From: Candidatus Obscuribacterales bacterium
Lineage (GTDB): Bacteria > Cyanobacteriota > Vampirovibrionia > Obscuribacterales > Obscuribacteraceae
Length of the DNA: 64,000 bases
Assembly: GCA_019745415.1 (NCBI GenBank)
Contig: JAIETF010000003.1
Coordinates: forward strand, 62,001 to 126,000
Reading direction: 5' to 3'
This document shows positions 19,848 through 29,433 of this stretch, piece by piece (the stretch's first letter is position 1; the number at the start of each line of letters is the position of its first letter). A program made the position numbers and the translations under genes. Below the pieces are notes generated by a model that was not told the DNA's origin, made no database searches, and worked only from the letters and a program-made list of their open reading frames with translations.

Positions 19848-20197
19848 TGAAAAACTCCCTGCAAGGCCTAAGTGACCCCGCCTCACATATCCAAATCCGA
19901 GTAAATTATAGTCAAGAGTGTCCCGGAAGAGCAGAAAGTAAGGAGCTGAATTTGTCGCGTAAAATCGGCTTGGCCAGCCGCTTATGCCCCCGCTAGCCAG
20001 CGCGCGACTATAGCTCCTACATAAGCCCAAGGCATACATTTATATTCCAAAAGATAACGGCTCGAGCCCAGATGCAAATACATCCAACTCGGCCCCGTCG
20101 AAACAGGGTGAGAAAGAAATGGCGGCAACCTTAGCGGAAAATAACCATCCAGAAGCCCTTCAAGTCTAAATGTTCACTTAAACCTCAAATACTTCTC

Positions 20198-20227
20198 TTG
20201 AAAGCTGCATATACATTGGTCTATATT
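20198..20227 (+). promoter_or_regulatory. Candidate sigma70-type promoter for rpsA
   Basis: TTGAAA - 18 bp - TATATT about 210 bp upstream of the rpsA start. Confidence 0.4.
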
Positions 20228-20345
20228 GTGGAACTCGCCAGCGTGTGACCGCTCTATTTAAATGTTTATTCCTAAACTTTGAATACGAGTAAGGTGAAGT
20301 CTTGAAAGGCTTGTGCCCTAGGGACGTAAACTAATAAGTCGCACC

Positions 20346-20412
20346 AGCACAACCATCTAAGCGTACCCCGCTGGATGGCAGTTCGTGCTAAGGCGTCTGT
20401 GGCTTGACAGCC
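20346..20412 (+). promoter_or_regulatory. Structured leader RNA candidate upstream of rpsA
   Basis: Nested complements AGCAC/GTGCT, CCATC/GATGG, AGCG-TACCC-CGCT (20346-20389) followed by GGCT-TGAC-AGCC hairpin (20401-20412). Confidence 0.45.
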
Positions 20413-20437
20413 TGGCAAAGTAGTTGGAGTAACCATA

Positions 20438-21583
20438 ATGACAGTAGCCGAGCCACCAATTCTAAAGGACAAGGGAGTGACAATTTCAGTGACAGAACAG
20501 CAGTTGGAAAACGCAAAATCCGAATTCGAGCGTCTTCTTGAGGAATCTCTTAGCTTCAAATTCGAACAGGGCGATATTGTCCCTGGTTGCGTGGTTCGTA
20601 TAGAAAGAGACGGCATACTCGTTGATGTAGGCGGTAAATCAGAAGGTTTCGTACCTCTGAAAGAAGTCTCCAACATGAGCGTAGACAGCATCAAAGATGT
20701 TTGCAAAGAAGGCGAGAACCTAGAGTTCTACATTCTGCGCGAAGAGAACGAGAACGGTCAGCTTACCCTCTCACTGAAGAGAGTCGCCCAAGCCAGAGGC
20801 TGGGTCCAGCTGGAAAACATGAAGCGCAACGATGACACCATCCGCGCCAAGATTTCACAAGTGGTTAAAGGCGGCGTAGTGGTCGATGTATACGGACTGA
20901 GAGGTTTCGTTCCGGCCAGCCAACTGCGCGTCAAAGGCACCACCCCCGAAGAACTAATCGGCATGGAAATTCCGATGAAGATTCTCGAAACAGACACCAA
21001 GCGCAACAAACTCATCCTCAGCCAAAGATTGGCTGTTCAGGAAGAGAAAGCTGCCCAAAGAGAAAAAATTCTTTCCACCCTGGAAAGCGGCCAAGTCGTC
21101 ACAGGCGAAGTGGTCAGAATTGCCGATTTCGGCGCTTTCATCGACTTGGGCGGACTGGATGGACTTCTGCCCATCTCCGAAATTTCCTGGGAGCGTGTCT
21201 CACATCCTTCCGATGTGCTCAAAGTCGGACAGATGGTCACCACCAAAGTTCTCAAAGTGGACCAAGAGAAAGGTCATATCAGCTTGAGCCTCAAGCAGAT
21301 GCAGCCTGATCCGTGGAAAGAAATCGAAGACAAGTTCAACGAAGGTCAAGTTGTGAGCGGTACCGTTCGCAAGATCCAGAGCTTCGGCGCCTTTGTTCAG
21401 ATTTATCCCGGCGTCGACGCCCTTCTGCCTACGGTAGAAATGTCTGAATCACCCACCACCAAACCAGAAGAAGTGGTACAGGTCGGACAACAAGTCAAAG
21501 CCATCATCAAGAAATTCTCGCCAAAAGAGCACAAAATCTCTTTGAGCTTGAAAGGAATGGATGTCAGCGACTTGCTCGGCTAA
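20438..21583 (+). CDS. rpsA: 30S ribosomal protein S1
   Basis: Four S1 domains (e.g. GQVVTGEVVRIADFGAFIDLGGLDGLLPISEISWERVSHPSDVLKVGQ). Confidence 0.93.
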   Translation: MTVAEPPILKDKGVTISVTEQQLENAKSEFERLLEESLSFKFEQGDIVPGCVVRIERDGILVDVGGKSEGFVPLKEVSNMSVDSIKDVCKEGENLEFYILREENENGQLTLSLKRVAQARGWVQLENMKRNDDTIRAKISQVVKGGVVVDVYGLRGFVPASQLRVKGTTPEELIGMEIPMKILETDTKRNKLILSQRLAVQEEKAAQREKILSTLESGQVVTGEVVRIADFGAFIDLGGLDGLLPISEISWERVSHPSDVLKVGQMVTTKVLKVDQEKGHISLSLKQMQPDPWKEIEDKFNEGQVVSGTVRKIQSFGAFVQIYPGVDALLPTVEMSESPTTKPEEVVQVGQQVKAIIKKFSPKEHKISLSLKGMDVSDLLG

Positions 21584-21610
21584 ATCTAGAGTCTGAACCG
21601 AAAGTCATTG

Positions 21611-21645
21611 AAAAGAACCTGCCCAAAGCAGGTTCTTTTTCTTTC
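21611..21645 (+). terminator. Rho-independent terminator of rpsA
   Basis: AAAAGAACCTGC-CCAAA-GCAGGTTCTTTT followed by T-rich tract. Confidence 0.9.
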
Positions 21646-21726
21646 ACGTCTTTATCACGTCGACAAGCTTAGCATTTGCTCACTTAACCCCCTGACAGAA
21701 TTTTCTTTCATTGCAGGTACTTACTA

Positions 21727-22797
21727 ATGAGCAACCCCGAGTCTGACGGCGTAAGAAACAACTTCGAAGGCCAAAATTTCAACCAAGGCGACGGTCAACT
21801 AAGCCAGCAAGCGGCCAACACTTACAGCGATGGCGGCTTTCAGCAACTGGCAGCCAACGATAGAGTAAATAATGCTCTAGCCAGCGAACAGATGGCCAAA
21901 AATGGACAGTTAGGCAATCTAGAAATAACTGGCGATAATCAAAGTAAAGCCGGAGCGCAGGCTGAAAACTCACAAATCAATAGCAACGAAAGCAAATCAC
22001 TAGAGGGCTCTGAAGAAATTCAGGAAGATACAGACAAAGCTGGCAAAGACGGCAAAGAAGGCCAACAAAATATCGAGAATCTAGACAGCAACGGACAGAA
22101 AGACGGTGAGGCAAGCAGACCCAATTCTGAAAGCACAAAAGATGCGATGAACGACAATCCGCTGGACAATAACAGGAACGATACGATTACTGAAGCGCCC
22201 TCAAGCGAAATTGACCCCAAAAGCGACAACAGCATTCAAGATGCAAACAACATTAAGCATTTCGACATGCCAAACAATAGTCAAAAGCAAATGGCCGACG
22301 GCAGCCCCGCTGGAGTAAGCGACAAGATGCCCCCCGACAGCTTCGGGAGCGGTGCAGACGGTAAAGGCGGACCTGCCCCAGAAGCAGGCAAAGAGCCTGG
22401 CAAAGATCAAAGCTCTGATGGAACCGGCTCAATAGTCAATGACAGAAACGATAAAGTGCAAGAGAACAATCAGCTTTTCGGTGATCAAAGAAATTCTGTG
22501 CCGGCTCAGTCCAAAGCAAATGATCAAGTAAACAATCACGGTAAGTCTTCTCAAGAGCACTCAGAGACTTTAGACCCAGAGTTCTCCCCCGAGTCAAATG
22601 GAGAGCCAGGCAAGTCAGCTCCTCACTCTCAAACCGAATCTCAAAAAGAGAAGATGGATTTCAGTCCTGAATCAAATCGAAACAAAGAGGGCGACAACTC
22701 AAGGGATGCAGCAGGACAAAGCACTAGTACAAATAGCGCTATGGGCGCAAATAGAATGGGAGGAAGCAAGCTTCCTGTAAACAGACCGCGTTGGTAG
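21727..22797 (+). CDS. Low-complexity, Asn/Ser/Asp/Gly/Gln-rich predicted disordered protein
   Basis: 356-aa ORF bounded by terminators; almost entirely polar composition, no recognisable domain. Confidence 0.65.
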   Translation: MSNPESDGVRNNFEGQNFNQGDGQLSQQAANTYSDGGFQQLAANDRVNNALASEQMAKNGQLGNLEITGDNQSKAGAQAENSQINSNESKSLEGSEEIQEDTDKAGKDGKEGQQNIENLDSNGQKDGEASRPNSESTKDAMNDNPLDNNRNDTITEAPSSEIDPKSDNSIQDANNIKHFDMPNNSQKQMADGSPAGVSDKMPPDSFGSGADGKGGPAPEAGKEPGKDQSSDGTGSIVNDRNDKVQENNQLFGDQRNSVPAQSKANDQVNNHGKSSQEHSETLDPEFSPESNGEPGKSAPHSQTESQKEKMDFSPESNRNKEGDNSRDAAGQSTSTNSAMGANRMGGSKLPVNRPRW

Positions 22798-22803
22798 GCG
22801 AAA

Positions 22804-22843
22804 AAAGAAAGAGAGCCCTCCGGTAAGAGGGCTTTCTTTCTTT
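22804..22843. terminator. Bidirectional Rho-independent terminator
   Basis: AAAGAAAGAGAGCCCTC-CGGTAA-GAGGGCTTTCTTTCTTT between convergent genes. Confidence 0.85.
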
Positions 22844-22862
22844 TAGGCAGACAAAACGTAGA

Positions 22863-23294
22863 TTAGACTGTGGCGACCAATTTGGCAGTAAGTGTAATCT
22901 TGGTGTTGAGCAATCTGGAGATGGGGCAGCCGACTTTGGCTTTCTCGGCGCACTCCATGAATTTAGCTTCGTCACTGCCAGGGATGGCAGCTTTGAGATC
23001 CAGGTGGATTTCGGTAACAGTGAAGCCTGCATCAGTCTTTTCGAAAGTGAGTGTAGCTTCAGTATCGATCGAATCAGCTTTCAGACCAGCTTCGCCGAGT
23101 ATATTGGAGAGGGCCATCGAAAAACAACCAGCATGGGCAGCAGCGATCAGTTCTTCAGGATTGGTACCTTTTCCGTCTTCGAAGCGGGTGCCGAAGGAAT
23201 ACTGGGTTTTCTCGAGAATACCGCTCTCGGTCGAAACTGTTCCCTTGCCATCTTTAAGACCACCGGCCCAATGAGCAGAAGCTTTACGTTTCAC
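22863..23294 (-). CDS. osmC: OsmC-family protein (GTG start after AGGAGG)
   Basis: KRKASAHWAGGLKDGKGTVST...GTNPEELIAAAHAGCFSMALSNIL...CPISRLLNTKITL. Confidence 0.9.
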   Translation of the reverse strand: MKRKASAHWAGGLKDGKGTVSTESGILEKTQYSFGTRFEDGKGTNPEELIAAAHAGCFSMALSNILGEAGLKADSIDTEATLTFEKTDAGFTVTEIHLDLKAAIPGSDEAKFMECAEKAKVGCPISRLLNTKITLTAKLVATV

Positions 23295-23460
23295 AGAAAC
23301 CTCCTGTTGCCGAATGGCAACTGCATGTGAATTAACTAGATGAGTATAGTGTCCAGTCGGTTCGAATAAGAGCAAACACAGCTTTTCTTAAAAGTTCAGC
23401 GCAATGAAAAGTCAGTCGTGCGCAGAGGCGAAAACGACGACAACGACACCGCCAGCGATA

Positions 23461-26232
23461 CTACATAGAAGGCGGCACTTTGCCAGCGGCCAGAGCCTGA
23501 ATCAAAGCCTGCACCATGGTCGGATCAAACATCTTACCGGCATTCTCAACCACGTCTTTCTGAGCCTTTGTCGGGTCTTCAGATTTAGAGCCGTTGCGCT
23601 TCTTCGCCACCATCTCATGATATCGATTAGCCAGACCTATGATTCTGGCAGCTACAGGAATCTCATCCCCCTTAAGTCCAAGAGGAAAACCATTTCCGTC
23701 GAATTCTTCATGATGGGCGCGAACTATAGGCGCAAGCGGCTTCAGATCAGGGAATGAATCAAGCAACTCGGCTCCGTCGATGGGGTGATGCATGACCATG
23801 AGAAGTTCGGCATCAGACAGTTCGGTTTCGGCTTTCTGCAAAATCTGCCCGGCCGAACCCAGTTTACCGAGGTCATGAACAAGTGCGGCTTGCCTTATCA
23901 AGTCAAGCTCTGGACCACTCAATCCCATTTCTCTAGCTATCGCTAAAGCATACTCGGCAACGGCTCTAGCATGCCCTGGTTCGTACTTATCCTTACTTTC
24001 AATTTGAGAGACCCAACCATCGATGCGTCCCAGCATGCGCATATCAAGACCAGGCGTGGCAAAGATATAGTCTGAAGTCTCATCCTTGGAGCTTGTCATC
24101 AACGCATCGAGTTTCTTTTTAGCGGCTTCTTCGTCGAGTTCCTGGCTAGGCGCTGATGAAGCAGCAGGCGCAGAAGCAGGAGGCGGAGAAGGTGCCGGTG
24201 CTGGCGGCTGCGTCTGACCAAGTTTAGGTTTGAGAGAACCACCGCGACGACCACCCAACATGGAGCCACCTAAGCCACCACGCAAGCCGCCGGCAGGAGG
24301 AGCAGCACCACCGGCGCCACCACCGGCGGGTGTAGGAATAGCATCTAGGTTGCCCCATTCAGCTGACGCACCACTCTTTGGAGTTGGAATGGAATCGAGA
24401 TCGCCCCAAGAGCCTGCAGGAGCAGCCTCAGCCGCCGGAGCTGGAGTCGGAGCTGGAGTCGGCGCTGGTGCAGGTGCTGGAGTCGGCGCTGGTGCAGGTG
24501 CTGGAGTCGGCGCTGGTGCAGGTGCTGGCGCTGGAGCTGGCGCAGGAGTCGGCGCTGGCGCAGATAGACCTGAAGCTGCGGATACCGAGCCTGGAGCGAT
24601 TGTTTCAGCTTGTGGATCTTTATCACGCTCTCGACGCACTGGACTGATAGACACAGGCATTGTGCCGCCGGAAGGAGGCATTGTTGCCTCCTGATCCAAG
24701 TCTTCTGGTAGCTCGCCGAAATCTAGATCTGCATAAGGATCGTCGGCTGAAGTGGTTGCTGGTGCCGGTGCTGGAGCAGGAGCCGGTGCCGGTGTTGGAG
24801 CAGGAGCCGGTGCCGGTGTTGGAGCAGGAGCAGGAGCCGGAGCCGGAGCTGGTGCTGGAGTCGGAGCCGGAGCTGGAGCTGGTGCTGGAGTCGGAGCCGG
24901 GGCTGGAGCAGGAGCTGGTGCTGGAGTCGGAGCCGGGGCTGGAGTCGGAGCCGGGGCTGGAGCCGGTGCCGCCGCTTGAGGCAAGCTGACCGGAGCATTA
25001 GGATTTGGCGGCACCGGTACTTTCGAAGCAGGGTAATCGCCTGTGACTTGTTGGATTTTCGCTTGCTGAGACGCGTCGAACACCTGGGGTGGACTATTCT
25101 GCGCCGGGTACTCACCGGTCACCTGTTGCGCCTTGGCCTGAGGAGCGGCGGCAGCATTGGGTCTAGCCGGCGGCGCAGCCGGGGGCTTGGGAGGCTTAGG
25201 TGTTTGCACCGGTGCCGGTGGCACAGCATGTTGCCCGGTCTTGCTGGCTTGAGGAATAGCCTGTTGACCCAAAGCACCTTTGAGAGCCCGTCTTACATCG
25301 ATTGCCGAAGCACTGGACTGCTCGGTTGGCGTTGAGACGATACGTTGATGCAACTGCATAATCGGCTCACGCGCTCTTTTCTCAGCCGGCAATTTCAATA
25401 AAGCTTCAGCGACTTTGTCAGCTACATTCTGAACCATATCAAGTTCATTCTTGGTCCAGGCTCTACGATAATCACATTGCTGTAAAATGACGCAACCATG
25501 CGTGCCGTGTGAACTGCGCAAAGAAACACCAAGCAATGACTTGGCACCAATCAATTGCAATTCTTCCTGCGCCGGAGAAACATAGCTATTCTGCTGACCT
25601 TCAAATAGTTTGAGCGGTTCACGGGCCAGCAAAATCTGTGCTACCAGAGAAGAATCAGCAGAAGGCCAATAGCAGTGTTGCAAACTCTGCACTTTATCCT
25701 GTTGCCAAAACTCATAGCACTTCCAACCGGCTTGTTGGTCGTCAGTACATATAAATAAACAACGGCTGACATTGAGAGCCTTGCCAAGAATATTGACCAC
25801 CATAAACAAGGCATCGCCGATGCCTAATGAATAGGTCATCAAGTTGCCTATTTCGACAAGAAAAGTATCGCGAAAGGTGTCGCGCTGGACTACGTCGTTA
25901 ATCTGCGCCAGTCTGATAACATCGCCCAGTTCACCGAGTATGACTCTCATCACATTCAGTTCTTCCGGGGTGACATCCACCGAACGGCTCAGAGTCAAAG
26001 AGCCAAATGTTCGCCCCTGCAAAACCAAGGGCAAGGTGGTTGATTTCCCCGGTGGGATATTTCCGGTAGTGCGATACTCACAAATAGAAGTAACGTTCTG
26101 GTCCAAAGGATTGCTCAGGACAATTTGACAGGCATCTGCTGAAAACTGATCGCCCAGCTCTTTAACTGTGGTCTCCAGGATGCGACGCAAGTCGCGCACT
26201 CCGGTCAGTTTTTGTACCAGTGGACTGTTCAT
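23461..26232 (-). CDS. GAF-like sensor + Ala/Pro linker + HD-GYP-type domain protein
   Basis: Paired GAF-like regions; HARAVAEYALAIAREMGL, HDLGK, HHPIDGAELL, HHEEFDGNGFPLGLKGDEIP; long APAPTPAPAP linker. Confidence 0.88.
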   Translation of the reverse strand: MNSPLVQKLTGVRDLRRILETTVKELGDQFSADACQIVLSNPLDQNVTSICEYRTTGNIPPGKSTTLPLVLQGRTFGSLTLSRSVDVTPEELNVMRVILGELGDVIRLAQINDVVQRDTFRDTFLVEIGNLMTYSLGIGDALFMVVNILGKALNVSRCLFICTDDQQAGWKCYEFWQQDKVQSLQHCYWPSADSSLVAQILLAREPLKLFEGQQNSYVSPAQEELQLIGAKSLLGVSLRSSHGTHGCVILQQCDYRRAWTKNELDMVQNVADKVAEALLKLPAEKRAREPIMQLHQRIVSTPTEQSSASAIDVRRALKGALGQQAIPQASKTGQHAVPPAPVQTPKPPKPPAAPPARPNAAAAPQAKAQQVTGEYPAQNSPPQVFDASQQAKIQQVTGDYPASKVPVPPNPNAPVSLPQAAAPAPAPAPTPAPAPTPAPAPAPAPAPTPAPAPAPAPTPAPAPAPAPAPAPTPAPAPAPTPAPAPAPAPAPATTSADDPYADLDFGELPEDLDQEATMPPSGGTMPVSISPVRRERDKDPQAETIAPGSVSAASGLSAPAPTPAPAPAPAPAPAPTPAPAPAPTPAPAPAPTPAPTPAPAAEAAPAGSWGDLDSIPTPKSGASAEWGNLDAIPTPAGGGAGGAAPPAGGLRGGLGGSMLGGRRGGSLKPKLGQTQPPAPAPSPPPASAPAASSAPSQELDEEAAKKKLDALMTSSKDETSDYIFATPGLDMRMLGRIDGWVSQIESKDKYEPGHARAVAEYALAIAREMGLSGPELDLIRQAALVHDLGKLGSAGQILQKAETELSDAELLMVMHHPIDGAELLDSFPDLKPLAPIVRAHHEEFDGNGFPLGLKGDEIPVAARIIGLANRYHEMVAKKRNGSKSEDPTKAQKDVVENAGKMFDPTMVQALIQALAAGKVPPSM

Positions 26233-26496
26233 TAAGATCCTTCAAAAACTTCCTTCGACAGCTCTATCTTTCAAAACAATTGGTCTTTAAAACTCTTGGT
26301 TTCAAATCTATTGGTACTAATTTGCACGCCGAAACTCTATAGCTCAGTATAATTCTTCCCCATCTTATCAATCACCATAACACTAAGAAAGCCCTTAGCT
26401 TGCTAGAGCATCAATAAATTATGGAAGAACCGGGAATATTGCCTGTAATAGCAACAGTATCAATAAAAAAAATGGCTAGCCCCTAAGGAGCATCGC

Positions 26497-27462
26497 TTGA
26501 CCGACACAAAACTGAGCCTGCTGCAGGAAATTCAATTGCAAGGACCACAGTCCGTTGGCGATATTATCGGACAGGGCTTCCGCATTTTCAGACGAAATTT
26601 GCCGGTCATCTTTCGCACTTTGCTTCTACCGACAATAATACTCACCCTCGGACGAGTAGCAGTAAGCGTAGGCACCAGCTACATTTTCAAGGGGAAGACA
26701 TTGGTGCCCAACCCGGCTTGGCTTGCGGTGGAGGCATTGGGCATCGCCCTGCTGGTCGCAGGCGTAATCATTTTATATGTCAGACAATTGGCCCTAGTGC
26801 GTCTTTTTACCGGTGTCACCAATGATATTAAGGACGCAATCGTCTCTACCAAAAAGAAAACCGGGCAGATAATCGCCTTGTTCTTGGCCTGGATAGCAAT
26901 CATAGTGGTCACTTTGATCACTTGGGCCCTACTAGCGGGCTTCCTGGTGCCGATGCTCAAAACATCGGGCTCGCCCTCTATTTTTGCGTCCGTCGGTCTA
27001 GCCATTTCAGTTATCGGCTCGGTTCTCTCTATGATGTTTATCGGACTAGCCGGTTCACTGGCTTACTATGGTTTGGCCGTCGAAGATTTAGACCTAGGCA
27101 CGCTTATTTCCAAGTCCTTCAGTTTCGCCCTGCATTCTTTGCTGCGGTCCATCGGCTTCGGCTGTCTCTCCACCCTGGCCATAGGTATCTTGGCTTATCC
27201 CCTTAATCTGCCTATCTTTATAGTAACTGTAATCTACTTGCTGGCGGCGGGAGTGGCGTCTGGAACCAGTGAAACCACACAGCTGCCGGTCTGGCTGCAG
27301 GTGCTGAGCTCCGTCTGGGAGACTCTCTGTCAAATGGTTCTTGGACCAATCTGCCATGTTGCATACGGACTTTACTATTTAGACCTAAAAATGCGACAAG
27401 AAGGCAGCGACTTAATCAAGCGCATGCAATACCTCGAACAGACCTCTAATCTAAGCAACTGA
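26497..27462 (+). CDS. Multi-pass membrane protein
   Basis: VGDIIGQGFRIFRRNLPVIFRTLLLPTIIL N-terminus and several hydrophobic helices; heads a MoxR-type operon. Confidence 0.75.
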   Translation: MTDTKLSLLQEIQLQGPQSVGDIIGQGFRIFRRNLPVIFRTLLLPTIILTLGRVAVSVGTSYIFKGKTLVPNPAWLAVEALGIALLVAGVIILYVRQLALVRLFTGVTNDIKDAIVSTKKKTGQIIALFLAWIAIIVVTLITWALLAGFLVPMLKTSGSPSIFASVGLAISVIGSVLSMMFIGLAGSLAYYGLAVEDLDLGTLISKSFSFALHSLLRSIGFGCLSTLAIGILAYPLNLPIFIVTVIYLLAAGVASGTSETTQLPVWLQVLSSVWETLCQMVLGPICHVAYGLYYLDLKMRQEGSDLIKRMQYLEQTSNLSN

Positions 27463-27472
27463 CGAGGTCGAA

Positions 27473-28123
27473 GTGGAAAAGAACATCGCCAAAGACATAG
27501 CGGCAGTCGCAAAAGACTATCAGTACCACGATCCGCCTGGTCCGCTGGTCTGGCTGCAAGAGCTTATTTCCAACATTTTGCGGGCCATCTCCGAGTTCCT
27601 TTCGCTCTTGCGCTTACCAATTGGCAACGCCACTGATTCAAGAGCGGCAGCCTCTTTCGTGCAATATCTGGTTGTCGGCATCGGCATAGTTTGCGCAATC
27701 TGCCTGGTTCTGGTCATTGCTGGAAGATTACGTCATATCGCCGCGGCAAAAAAATTGGCTCAAACAGGACTGGTAGATCAAGTAACCATATTGGATAGAA
27801 ATGGCTGGCGGAAGCAAGGCGAACAATTAGCCGCCGCCGGCAAATATCGAGAAGCGGTACGAGCCCTTTACATGAGCGCCCTCTACTGGTTGGACGAACA
27901 AAGCGTCATTGCCTTCGCACCCACCAAAACCAATTATGAATACTTCTATTCAATCAAAGACAAGACCAGAAATCAGCAATATCTTGGTCTAGACGAGCTC
28001 TTTGCTGCTCTCGTGGATAGAGTAGAGACAATTTGGTTCGGCTTTGCCGAAGTGGGCGCTGATGACTTTTCTTTCTGTCTTGAAAAGCTTAGTGAGATGG
28101 AGCGCCTTAAACAAAATCAATGA
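27473..28123 (+). CDS. DUF4129-like membrane protein
   Basis: Single TM, then GKYREAVRALYMSALYWLDEQSVIAFAPTKTNYEYFYSIK; operon position. Confidence 0.7.
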   Translation: MEKNIAKDIAAVAKDYQYHDPPGPLVWLQELISNILRAISEFLSLLRLPIGNATDSRAAASFVQYLVVGIGIVCAICLVLVIAGRLRHIAAAKKLAQTGLVDQVTILDRNGWRKQGEQLAAAGKYREAVRALYMSALYWLDEQSVIAFAPTKTNYEYFYSIKDKTRNQQYLGLDELFAALVDRVETIWFGFAEVGADDFSFCLEKLSEMERLKQNQ

Positions 28124-29433
28124 CTAAGAGCGTTTCAAAACTGAAAGAGAGCGAAAACAAAGGGCTGATGATGCAGCTTTTCGCTTTGTTTCTGGTCTGC
28201 GGCTTAATGACTTATGCCACTATTAATAGTGACAAAGATATGGAAAAGCTGATGCCCGAATCAAAGGTCTTCGCCTCAAGCTACAACCTCAAACCGAGTG
28301 GCTTGAGCGCCCTTTTCGAGTTGCTCGAAAAAGTCAATCACGGCAAAAATCAAAAACAGGTTAGACGCTGGGAAAAGCCTTATCGAAAATTGAAGGGCGG
28401 ACAAGACCTGCCCAAGATTTTAGACTCCACCAGAGCCAAAGAGTTTGTCAAACCGGCGAGGGGTACACTGCTCATTGTCAGACCCGATAAAGCACTGGCC
28501 GACTATGAAGTGAAGGAACTGCTCGACTGGGTGAAAGAAGGCAACACACTCGTTTACTTGGATGATTTTCGCTTTTCCTTCAGCCGCCGCATGCTGGACA
28601 AAGTGGGCATGGGCATCGAGAGAATCAACAAGAAGAGCCTCGACGGCGCATCGAGCGACGATATCGACTGGCAGAAGCAAGCAAATAATGAGAACAATCT
28701 TGCCGCACTATACAGCCATCTTCATAATCTCAAGTTGACCACCGGTGAAGGTCTGGTCGGTGGGCAAGCGCTAGCCAAGGTAGAGGGTCATACGATTATT
28801 GCCCAGAAAAACTGGGGGCGAGGCCGTCTCTTGATCAGTACTGCACCATCTATGGTGTCAAATAAATTTATCGCGAAGAGCGAGTACTGGGGCAACTTTC
28901 AATTTCTCTATAACTGGCTTAGCCAAGCTGAAGGCGACATAATCTTTGATGAGCGCTGCCACGGCTTCAAGCCGTCTTCCAATGTCTTGATCTATTTTTT
29001 GAGAGGGCCGGCGGGCTATGTCACCTGGCAAATTCTCCTCTTACTTGGCATCGGTATTGTCAGTACGCACCAGAGATTCGGCAAGTTGCAAAAACCAGAA
29101 AAGAAACGACGCATTGCCGATAGCGAATACATAGACGGACTTTCAAACACATATGCCAGAGCCAAAGCACGCCAAGCCGCATTAGAAATCATCTACCAAC
29201 AGATGTTCAATCGCCTTGCCAAGAAATACGCGGTCTCGCCCCACGAGGGTGCCCAAAATCTAATCGATGCCATCAACAAGTCGTCAACAACAAGCGAGCT
29301 CAGCTCCCTTGCTGTGGCGACAATCCAAGAATGCTCCGCTCTCTCTAAGGAACTCAGCGATGCCGACTTCCTTAGACTGACCCAAGCATGCGATAAGATA
29401 CTGAGAAGCCTAATTGAAAAGAAGGAAGAATGA
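28120..29433 (+). CDS. DUF4350-like membrane protein
   Basis: N-terminal TM, KPSGLSALFELLEK, RGTLLIVRPDKALADYEVKELLDWVKEGNTLVYLDD; 4-bp overlaps with neighbours. Confidence 0.7.
   Translation: MTKSVSKLKESENKGLMMQLFALFLVCGLMTYATINSDKDMEKLMPESKVFASSYNLKPSGLSALFELLEKVNHGKNQKQVRRWEKPYRKLKGGQDLPKILDSTRAKEFVKPARGTLLIVRPDKALADYEVKELLDWVKEGNTLVYLDDFRFSFSRRMLDKVGMGIERINKKSLDGASSDDIDWQKQANNENNLAALYSHLHNLKLTTGEGLVGGQALAKVEGHTIIAQKNWGRGRLLISTAPSMVSNKFIAKSEYWGNFQFLYNWLSQAEGDIIFDERCHGFKPSSNVLIYFLRGPAGYVTWQILLLLGIGIVSTHQRFGKLQKPEKKRRIADSEYIDGLSNTYARAKARQAALEIIYQQMFNRLAKKYAVSPHEGAQNLIDAINKSSTTSELSSLAVATIQECSALSKELSDADFLRLTQACDKILRSLIEKKEE

Noticed and set aside
24752-24979. Plus-strand ORF encoding GAGAGAGAGVGAG (elastin/PE-PGRS-like)
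   Set aside because: It is the antisense reading of the Ala/Pro linker codons of the minus-strand GAF/HD-GYP gene; the same applies to the ORFs at 24230, 24345, 24378, 24660 and 24723.
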